From Alopecurus myosuroides (taxonomy: Eukaryota; Streptophyta; Magnoliopsida; Poales; Poaceae), in the NCBI GenBank assembly GCA_028641055.1, contig CM054062.1:270151765-270215764 (forward strand): a stretch of DNA of 64,000 nucleotides, in the 5' to 3' direction. Of the stretch, positions 55,084 to 64,000 are shown piece after piece; position 1 is the stretch's first letter; every line of letters begins with the position of its first letter. A program made the position numbers and the translations under genes. The notes beneath the pieces were generated by a model that ran no database searches, was not told the origin of the DNA, and saw only the letters and a program-made list of their open reading frames with translations.

Positions 55084-58000
55084 TGTAACAACCCAATTTT
55101 TGGAAGACAAGAAAAACTTGTTTTCAATAACCCAAAAATCAGGGCCAACAAAAACTTTTTAATATATTTGACTTATGCTTGTGTTTTCATTTCCTTTTGC
55201 TTGTTGATTGTGTTTTTTTTAGTTTGCTAACAACTAATATTAAAATAAATGATCATAACTTTCTTAAACACAACCCTTGTGATCAAGTCATGACAAGAAA
55301 GCTTATCATCCTCATCCATCACACTCTTTTGGCAAAAACCTTTTTGAAAATGTTTTGATTTGAGAAGAAACCCAAAGGCCAAGTTTTGAGAAAAACAAAA
55401 GATAATTTCCAAAACTATATGAAAAGTATTTTGGAGCTAATCATCTCCAATCTGTTTTCAACCAAGATGTTTTTTCAAGTATTTCAAAAACTCCTTCCCA
55501 CTTCCTTCTTTTGCAAAAACTATAAGAAGGGACAATGTTACCCCTGTGTTTTACCTCAATTATATTATTTTGGAAATAGCAACTTTTGAGATGAACCTCT
55601 TTACAAAATCCTCTTGTCCTGGTATGTCTTGATCACTACCTCAAATTAACACTTGAGAAAAACACCTCAAAAATTAAATTGAAGAACTCAGTTGTTTGAG
55701 TGATCTTGTGTGTCTTGTTATTTTTTCCCGCTTTATGTGAGATCTTTCCCTTTATGTGCTTGGAGTATTTATTTCTGTTTGTTGATGAATGTGTGTTGTT
55801 TTATGTAAATTAAACCTAGTAATAACAAGATCAAACATCAATATCATATTCCATCTCATGTCCATATCATCTGCTGTTTTGTTAAAAATCTCCAACTTTG
55901 GAGACATGCTTCTATGAAAAATCTTGAGCTAATGATCAATGCATCATCATACATCTCATTTTCTATATCCATGCTATGAATCCAAGTTATTAATTTGGAT
56001 ATTTAAACACTTTGGTATCTTCTTTCAAAGTCGTTAGAAGGCATCCCTAAAGGTTGATCATATCCATGTTATTTTGAAGCACTATTTCTGTGTTGCTCAA
56101 AAGCAATCCTTTTTGTTTTCAAGCACCATAAACCTACCTTTGTACTCTCCATAACCTATACATCATATCCATGTGGTCCAATTATTTTCCAAAGACCATT
56201 TAATTATTTATCTCTCATGGTTTTTAACCTATTAAATAATCTCCTGTTTTCACCCTTTTCCCACTTGGCGTCTCAACATTTTTCAAAGGAGTTGTTTATT
56301 AAAAATAAATTTTGAGACCTATATTATGTACTATCTCATACAAATTCAAAAATATTTGTTTTACAAGCATTTTAATATTTATTATTTTCCATTTTCCAAA
56401 AAGCCAGAAATGGACTTTAAAATATTTTGTGAAGAAAAGTATTTCCTAAAATCTTGGAAAAATTACCCAACATGACTATGGTGATGTGGGACTTATTTAT
56501 ACAAAACCATTTGGAAGTTATGTTGAAAATTTTGGAGAAAGCATTTAAAAACAGTTTCTGCCCTTTTTGAAATTCCAAAATTTTGTGAAAGAAATATTTT
56601 TCCAAACTCTTGAGGCCACCATCTCTAGACTCCATTTTTCATTCTCTATCCAATGGAAATGATCTTTCACATATGTTCTATTCAAATTATTGGTGAAAAC
56701 AATCAAAAACCTCCACTGGTCACTCTGGTCACTGTTGAGTTCAAGCTTATCCTGGCCAATCATTGCATTCTCTCCACCTCTCTCTTCATCCCTGGCATTG
56801 TAAACATCCATATTGCACTCCTAGACATGGTCTACCAACCCCTAACTTTCTTCCTCTACCTTTCTCTCAGCCAATAGCAAGTGGACAAAGATGGCGATCA
56901 CCCTCCTCTTCTCAGTCCAGCTCCACAGTACATCCCAGAAGAAAATATCGCGCCAACACACTCCTCTCACATCCGTGAACTCTTTGGAACGAGACCTCGC
57001 TCTCTCCTTGTATCCATCTCCCTTGCTCGTGAGCTGTCCATGGCACCCAGGACACGCTCGCCACGTCCCTCACGTTCCGACACTTGGGACGCATGCTCAC
57101 CCTCGAGACCGTGTCAACTCGCTTCACGATCTCTCCAGGAGCATGCCCGTGCTCTCCCTTGGCCTCATTCGCCCTCCTATCCCCTCCTCATCTCTGTCGA
57201 ACACCTGCGGGTGGGATCTCGGAGCTCAGGCTCCCGCTCGCTACAAACCACCTCCTCCCTCTCTAGCTTTCCTAGAGGACCTTCTGGTCATGCTCCACCA
57301 CGCAGGCAACCCTTGCTTCTTCCTCGAATCCAACCACCGATCCGCCATGGTCGCCGTGGGCTCCGTCCACCGAGCTCTGCGGCCAGGCCACCCCGAGCCT
57401 CCTCCTTGATGTCTACCCTGTCGCACCACCTCCACTCCTCCCCAATAGCACTTCCATCGCAAAACCCCTCTCCCTTGCCCTCCTAATCGAAGAAATCGAA
57501 TCGGAACCCTCCGCCGACAACCTCACCGTCGAACGGAAAGTACATCGCACCTCTGCCCTCGATGATTGCTTCACTGGCCTCCCCTCCCATCTCTATTGCC
57601 CGTGAACACCATTAATACCTTCCTTGTCCATCACAGGTCCGTCGCCATCCATGGCATGTCTGGCCGCCACGGGTTCCCGCCAAACTCCAGTCGGGAGACT
57701 TCCCCAGCAAGCGCCAATGAGGGCATCGTATGCGCGCCGTCATCCGGGTCCTCCTCGACCTTTTCTCGGTTCCAGGCGATGCCGGGAACTCATTCCGGTG
57801 CAATTCCGGTGAAGCTCCACCCCGGGCCGCCGTTTTTCTCTGATCCCGCCGCCAGAAAATGGTCATCGCCGGCCGTGCCGCGTGGCCGCATCCCTGCCGT
57901 CCATCGCCGATCCGACGACTCGATACCAGCTTCATTTATGTCTCCCACCAACGGCTGGGTACCATGCAGGCCCACTCTCAGCATGTTTGACTCGTCTCCC

Positions 58001-60987
58001 CGCGGGAAAAGCGCGTGTGCCAGCCCAGCTCGACCGATCTGGCCTCTGCACTCTCATCTGAAACAGATCTGGCCCATTTCGGTTTTTTCTGCAGGTTGTT
58101 TCTTTTTTTACTGTGCATCTGTTTCTGGCTGTTTACTTTAAATCAAAATGAAAATGCAAATGAGTAAATATTGCCAAACTAAAAATCATTGAGATAGATA
58201 AACTATTTCTTAACCATATCCAACTTGCATATCTAGTTTTTGTGTGGTATTTTAGGAGAAATAAAATAAATGGCAGAGGCACTCATTAACACCATTTATT
58301 TAATAACTTGAGTTTTATGTACCCAAAACATGCAAACTCAACTATTCTGAGTATCCCTTGATAATGTCTATCTGTGGCAGTTGGCCTTGTGTGGACTTGA
58401 GTTGTGGTGTGAAAATGGCATGCATGTTAGTTTTAGGCCAGAGAGCGCTGCTGTGAATTTTTTAATTTTATTGGTGATGATTTTTTATGTGAATACAATT
58501 GTGTTGGTTTTATAGTGACTAGGAGCACCTTATAATATATTTTCATGATTTTAGGAGTTACAGAATAGGCTTGGTGCATTATTTAGTAAATAGTCCTTTT
58601 CTGTCTATTATTGATATGACTTGATAAATTGTTGTGCTATCATGTTCTTGTTATAAATTTGATTCCTAGAATGTGTAGGGTATTAATACATGATTGAGAT
58701 GTGTTTTGAGTGATTCATTAGCATGATAGGGTTTGGGTGTGGAAAACCATATTTGTTATAGTTTTATTCTCATAGGGTGTTTTTCCTAGTAATAATAGGT
58801 TAAATTATTGTTATTCTTCTTACTACTATGATGACTTGAATAAATGCTTTAGTATTGTTTTCCATAGCTTAGCTACTGTTATTCTAGAATATTGTACTTG
58901 CTTGCATGCTTGAGTGATCTCTAGATAACTTTTCATGCTATGTTAGTTTTAGATGATTTTATGCCATAGTAGTATTTGCATGCTTAAATTTTTGATGCAT
59001 TGAATTGATTGTTATTTTGATGTTACTACCATGTATAGGTGTTATTTTATCTGTTATTTGGATGCCATCTTATAGATCTATCAAGTTATAATAAATCATG
59101 TTTGATGATCTATTATGGTTATGCATGTATGCATGTCTAAATGGCCCCTTTTGCATCTCTAGTTTTAGCAGTCTTTTTGCTCCATGATTATTTTCATGCA
59201 TTGAGTGATGCCATGACATGTTTGGTATTGTTTTGTCTCTGTTATTAGGTTGCTTAGCTACTGGTTATATTATTTATCAATGTTTAGAAAAGCATGTGTT
59301 ACTATGAGCTTGTAGTATTGCTTGTTAATATTTTCCTATGCATGTGTATGTGTTCCTAGGTTGTTTTGTTGTTATTTTGCTCATCCTCGTGAATGACCAG
59401 AGAGTCATTTAACCTTATTTGAGCATGATATGAGAGTGGCACACCCACTGAACTCATTCCATTTTGGTTGAGGATCCTTAGCACCTATTATAGTGTTATT
59501 CATGTGTGTTGTCTGTGCATGTTTTGCTTGATGGTGTGCACCCTAGTACTATTGTTTGTGAGTGTACTTGTTTGATGAAATGCTTGTTGTATGTTTACTT
59601 CTTGTCAATTGCTTTCCTTTGTTTGGTTATGATTGGGTGTTTTCCTTATTGAGTTTACGACGTTAAATAACGAAGACGGTATTATCTCCCGGAGAGGTTT
59701 TTATTGCAACTCTTGTTTATTTCAAGAGCAAGACCAAGACCATTGCCAAGGCAAGCCACTCTAAATGCTTCTGTTGTTTTACTTATCATTATCTATCATG
59801 CATGCTTTACTTCTGAAGTTGTACAAAAGTTGATTCAAAAACTATTTCCTCAAGTGGGCTATACCACTATTTATTTTTATGTATCTAATATGCTATATCC
59901 ACTATATAATCTTGGTGTTACCAAGCCCTTTAGATATTTTAGTATCATCTCTTAATAAACTTAAGTCCCTTGGTGGACATTTTAGTTTGAGGTTTTTGGA
60001 AAAACAAAAGCTTTGGAAAAACCCCGAGGAAAGGTAAGACCTTGTCCGAGGGAGGTATGTGGAGAAGGAAATGTTTTCAACTTGTTTTCCAAAAATGACA
60101 CATAACCTAGTCACGGCGGATGTACTGGATCTTGTGGATTGTGTACACCTCTGTAGAGTAAAACTATTCAGAATAGCCGCGTCCTCGGATATGGACAGTT
60201 GAATGGCCATGTAGCTAGCATTGTGTCAGTGTTTTCGAAAAGCTGGAAAAGTGTTTGGAACTTGTACCTGGGAGGTACGTTGAAAGGGAATGATTGTACC
60301 TTTGAGGTACGGGAAAAATGATGGTTTTGAAGAGGTGATTCTCCAAGAAGTTTTGCAAAGATAAAACTTTCTTTTTATTTAGAATGCTTTATCAAAACCT
60401 TGTGGACATGCTATATCTACAAGAGAAATGAAATATCTTTTGAATTACCTTCTTCAACAAAGAAAAATAAAACTTGTGCAACTTTGATGGGTCTCAAATT
60501 CATCATAGCTAGTTGAACCTTAATTACAGCCTTCATACCGCCTCTACATATGCATACTTGCATGTTTAGCTTTCATTTGGGGTGTCTTGTGAGTACATTC
60601 CAATGTACTCACAATGGTTTCGTCCCTGGCTATTGTCTTAGCCAGACTTTGAGCAGAAACCCAGAGGACCTAAAGAAGATGGTGTCGCTGACGGCTGTGC
60701 GAGCTAGGAACGTCTCCGAGTCAGTAGCCTGTAGGCAGTCAAGGCATGACTTGGGTTTACCATGAGTGTGTTTTGTAGACTTTCTTTGTTTTTAGTGTGT
60801 GTTCCTGCCCTGCCTGGCAGTTGTTTTTTGACTGAGTCATGTGACCAGTTGTGTAAGACGTGTATTCGTGTAGTGCATGTTGTAATCTGCAATGCCAACT
60901 CGAGTATGTTGTTCACGACTAACTGATCATGGGATCGTGAATGTATGCATACTGGAGGTCTCGGACTGCTAGTCTGGGGTCCCCACA
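55084..60987 (+). repeat. Probable 5.9-kb solo LTR, third giant-LTR family
   Basis: It starts TGTAACAACCC (compare the LARD start TGTAACATCCC) and ends CCCCACA. It is flanked by CTACT (55079-55083) and CTAGT (60988-60992), a TSD with one change. Removing it restores a sequence that aligns with LARD-1 around 1029-1062. It has the same plan as the LARDs: AT-rich, GC-rich (about 56880-58080), AT-rich (58140-59640), then a conserved end with an 11-bp hairpin at 60589-60612. No internal region, primer site or second LTR is seen. The open frames in the GC-rich part have no recognisable domain. Confidence 0.7.
60589..60612 (+). other. GTAC hairpin near the solo LTR end
   Basis: GTGAGTACATT / AATGTACTCAC, an 11-bp perfect stem with a 2-nt loop, about 375 bp before the LTR end. 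Counterpart of the shorter LARD hairpins. Confidence 0.7.
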
Positions 60988-60992
60988 CTAGT

Positions 60993-61655
60993 ATAATAGA
61001 CAACGGCAAGCGTAGGTAGAAAATGAGGAATCTTCAAACATCGATAGCAAGTGAGTAAAGCTTGCTTGTAATCCAGTTGGTAGAGGAAGCATAACTTGTC
61101 ATTGCTCACACCATCTCAACGTCCTATCCGTGAAGAAGCAAAGAACTATAAGAAACACCGGATGCAACAATTACTTATAGGACAAAAGATTCATCATGAT
61201 CCTATTTTATATGCATGGCATGCGAGATGCAAAAGAAGATGCAACTAAACCAATTTAAGCGAACCCGGTGTCCACACAATTTATTTGTAGGTTCAAGTTG
61301 TTTAGCTAACCATCAAATTAAATATTGATTAGCATGGAAAACAATTGATAGGTGAGCTAAACCAATTTAAATGGAGTAGGGCACAATTTAGATTGAATAC
61401 TCAACACATTCCATGTTTGTTATTTAGGTGCACATGCATAACACTAATAAAATACAAGGTGGAATATGCAAACATGAGCATGGATGACATATTAATGTTC
61501 TTTGTATTTTTCTGATAAAAATAGACATACATTTTGTATTATTTGGAATTGTGATTCAAAATATATGGAATGGACAAAGCTACAAAATAAAATAAGAAGA
61601 TTACGAGGTATAGGATTCGAAGTTGTGTTTTTATCCCTGAATTTCCTCTCCTGGG
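60993..61655 (-). repeat. Old LARD-related LTR, second part
   Basis: Continues 53548-55083. GACAACGGcAAG matches LARD-1 AACAACGGAAG at about 1050. GTGAAGAAGCAAA near 61131 matches the GGGAAGAAGCAAA of LARD-1 at about 1200. It then becomes AT-rich as expected. AGGATTCGAA at about 61613-61622 sits where LARD-1 has its B box and may be a decayed copy. Its right end is uncertain. Confidence 0.55.
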
Positions 61656-61669
61656 ATAGGATGTCCCCT

Positions 61670-61906
61670 CCTCCCATGCAGCAACACCTAGAACAGTCGC
61701 CACAACAACAGCAGAATGAACCAATGTCAGTTCCAAATAATTCAGGTTCACTCCATTATGCAGTCTCCGCTACTTCTGTTCAAATTTTGCCCCCTCCAGT
61801 TGTGGAGCCTGCTGCTATGAATGTCGGAGTGGATATGGCTGCTCCTAAGATAATTGATGTTGCACCTGTGAAGGTGGACGTTGCAGTTGAGGACCCACAA
61901 GTATAG
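61670..61906 (+). other. Short coding-like island, Gln/Pro/Val-rich, unidentified
   Basis: An open frame (61502-61906) whose last ~80 residues, from about 61661, look protein-like: a glutamine run (QQHLEQSPQQQQNEP) followed by valine/proline/alanine-rich text ending in VDVAVEDPQV. The codon usage is unlike the AT-rich flanks. A possible splice acceptor (CCCATGCAG) lies at about 61674-61682. I do not recognise it. It may be a captured gene exon or the end of a retroelement polyprotein. Confidence 0.35.
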
Positions 61907-62839
61907 GGGATAGCAATAGTCTCCGAGGGAAGTAAAACCCAAATTTATTGATTCGACACAAGGGGAGCCAAACAATATTTATTAGCCTTAACAACTGAGT
62001 TGTCAATTCAGCTGCACCTGAAAGTGGACTTACTCGCAACAATTTATCGGTTCTAACAGTTTTATAGCAGTAGTAGAAATAAAATAACAACAGTAGTAAA
62101 ATAGTAACAGCAGTAGCAATCACGGAAAACAGCAGGATGGGAGTACCGTAAGCATAGAGGGAATGGATGAACGGGAGTTGCATTGATAACAAGGGTCATG
62201 TAATAATAATAACGTGGGCATTGCAGATAATAATAATAAAGTATCAAACATGTAGGCAAACCATAGACATGTGTTTCAATATAGTCATACGTGCTCGCAA
62301 TGAGAAACATGCACAACATCTTTTATCCTACCAGCTCGTGGCAACGAGGCCTCTAGGGAAACTACTGATAATTAAGATGCTCCTTTTAATAAAGCACCAG
62401 AGCAAAGCATTAACACTCCGTGGAAACATGTGATCCTCACATCACAGCCATCCCCTCTGGTTGTCCCAAATTTTATCACTTTGGGGCCTCGGGTTCTGGG
62501 CAACAATGTGTGTAAACAACTTTCAAGTATGATCAAGAAACATAATTATACTCATGAAACAATAGCATGTTCAGATCTGAAATCATGGCACTCGGGCCCT
62601 AGTGACAAGCATTAAGCATAACAAGTTGCAACAACGGTAGAAAACACTAACAATGGATACTAGGCACTATGTCCTAACAATCTGGCATTATTATATGATC
62701 AATATCATCCAATCCCTTCCATCCCTCTCAGCCTATAGTGGGGTTTACTCACTCATGGACGGGGGAAACATGGATGGTTGATGGCAAAGGAGTAGCGGTG
62801 TCGATGGCGATGATCTCCTTCGAATCCCCGTCCCGGCAG
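61907..62839. repeat. Unassigned repeat-like stretch
   Basis: It begins with a non-coding motif (AGTATAGGGGATAGCAATAG) reminiscent of Triticeae repeats I cannot name. A degenerate CAG/TAG/AAC trinucleotide-rich part lies at about 62060-62140 and TAATAATAA at about 62203-62240. It ends at the G1-C LTR. No gene is seen. Confidence 0.4.
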
Positions 62840-63303
62840 TGATGGAGGGATGATAACCCGGTAGGCTAACGTCAAGGTGTAACCCGGCCCGAGGCGAACC
62901 GTGCAAGACCCGTCTTGAGGAAAAGGAGTTTCTGGAAGGCCCAAGGAGGAACGCAGGCCCAATAACCTGGCTTTCGGGGTTGCTGTTAGGAAACTTAGGG
63001 TTTATGTGTGGTTTCCGGGTAGGGTTCCGAGTGTACCTTGTGTAGGAAGTCAGGGAGCCGGGTAAGATATAAACCGGCTCCTAGGGTTAGAGAAACAGAG
63101 CTTCACCAGATATCCGAGTATCCTTGTAATACGAGAGTTGATATTGTAACCCTAGATCGAAGACTCGGCGACTTGATTGCCAGAGCTGCCAGATCGATTG
63201 ATAGCATGATTTCTCCTAAGCTAAACCCTCTCCCAAACACCAGAGTCGAATTACCCCAAGATAAGTTACCCCTGGTAACGTCTGCCGTGATTATCCCACG
63301 GCA
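62840..63303 (+). repeat. G1-C 5' LTR
   Basis: Recognised by its ends, the shared motif GGTAACGTCTGCCGTGATTA near its 3' end, and the primer site directly after it. Confidence 0.9.
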
Positions 63304-64000
63304 CTTGGCGCCCACCGTGGGGCCTACGTCCAAGGGTGTTTACGTCACGGGAGAAGCTCGGGAAAGCATGAAGAACCTCATCATCGGCGAGATCTACACC
63401 AACCCCGAAGGAGAGAAGATGGTAGATGACTTTGGTTGGGGACCAGAGTCGGATTCACAATCGGCCGGGTCAACGTCTTCGTCGGCATGGTACGTACGTC
63501 CGGTTCAATTCCTGACGATATTGAGTATGATTCTGTGTTAGGGGAAGCGACCTACGTTCAGTCGGACGGAGAAGAATCGGTCGGAACGGCAGACCCGGCA
63601 GAAGAGCCCACCACGAAGAGGGAACAGCCGGAGGAGCCGGTATGGACCCCGCGTGGCTGGGTCATGAGAGAAGATGACACCGAGTCTATCCTGCACTTGC
63701 TGGAGGATCGGTACGAGGAGGATAGTTGTGATGAGGAAGAATACGAATCTTCGGCAGGCATCGCGCACCAGGTCGCGGTCTACACGGCTCCTGCAACCAA
63801 TCTCAATCAGGGGGACGTGACTACGGCCGCGGTCGGAGCGGCACGAGCGCTGACCCAACAGCAAAATCCGGTTGATGGAAACCCGGTTATAGCCCGGGTC
63901 GACGGAGAATCGGCTTCAGTTACCAGTCGTACTGCCGAGAGCGAGCTGCGGAGAAACATGTTTGGGTTTATGGCAAACAGAACGCCAGGAGCGGGACCCT
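63304..64000 (+). pseudogene. G1-C gag leader, partial and frameshifted
   Basis: It begins LAPTVGPTSKGVYVTGEAR, close to G1-A and G1-B. A deletion near 63456 (about 22 bp relative to G1-A) shifts the frame, so the first reading stops at 63541. The continuing frame (GMVRTSGSIPDD-type text, then EEPVWTPRGW and an acidic stretch EEDSCDEEEYESS) stays open to the window end. The gag domain itself lies beyond the edge. Confidence 0.75.

Larger units (their letters stand above)
62840..64000 (+). mobile_element. G1-C: third G1-family element, 5' end only
   Basis: 5' LTR at 62840-63303 (464 bp, TGATGGAGGG...CACGGCA, TATA at 63068-63073), then the primer site (TTGGCGCCCACCGTGGGGCC) and the start of gag. 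GGCAG at 62835-62839 is the candidate TSD. It is more diverged from G1-A and G1-B than these are from each other, and runs off the right edge. Confidence 0.9.

Noticed and set aside
56881..58141. Host gene in the GC-rich stretch (frames 56881-57486 and 57566-58141)
   Set aside because: Low-complexity Ser/Pro/Arg-rich translation, open frames on both strands, and a position matching the GC-rich island of the related LTRs.
59704..59955. Small membrane-like ORF in the solo LTR
   Set aside because: AT-rich chance frame with no homologue in the other LTRs.
62060..62240. Microsatellite locus
   Set aside because: CAG/TAG and TAA motifs are present but too irregular to call a true tandem array.

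Overview
The window is repeat DNA from a large plant genome, almost certainly a grass and probably Pooideae (wheat, barley, rye, oat or ryegrass type). The evidence is Ty3/gypsy LTR retrotransposons of grass type, LTRs with plant TATA boxes, a tRNA-iMet primer-binding site, Tat-lineage polyproteins with two RNase H domains, and spliced antisense accessory genes. I found no convincing host gene, rRNA, functional tRNA, CRISPR or bacterial feature.

The layout is a stack of nested insertions, most confirmed by 5-bp target-site duplications (TSDs). (1) LARD-1, positions 1-10026, minus strand: a non-autonomous element with 4.8-kb LTRs and a 1.05-kb interior; its 3' LTR runs off the left edge. It sits in the 3' LTR of (2) G2, an old minus-strand Tat-type element (10027-14377 plus 45415-53542). 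G2 is split by (3) G1-B (14378-45414, minus, TSD GAATG). G1-B is split by (4) G1-A (15594-36552, plus, TSD CGCCG). G1-A is split by (5) LARD-2 (25696-36047, plus, TSD GTGAA). To the right of G2 lies an old minus-strand LTR related to the LARDs (about 53548-55083 and 60993-61655), itself interrupted by (6) a probable 5.9-kb solo LTR (55084-60987). After an unassigned stretch, (7) G1-C starts at 62840 and runs off the right edge. LTR divergence agrees with the nesting order: about 5.8% for G2, 0.84% for G1-B, 0.63% for G1-A, 0.13% for LARD-2.

G1 and G2 carry gag-protease-RT-RNase H-second RNase H-integrase on one strand. On the opposite strand, between the pol end and the 3' LTR, they carry a multi-exon gene of the 'putative gypsy type transposon' (Transposase_28-like) kind with its own TATA box, non-coding first exon and conserved first intron (518 and 524 bp). 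G1-A has lost gag and G1-B has lost most of RT, RNase H and integrase, so they are complementary deletion derivatives. The LARDs keep only a primer site, a protease fragment, the tail of a chromovirus-type pol and a polypurine tract. Their giant LTRs hold a tRNA-like A-box/B-box module, a conserved TATA/telo-box promoter, a conserved GTAC hairpin and a 251-bp block identical between the two subfamilies. These LTR features are the most unusual signals in the window.
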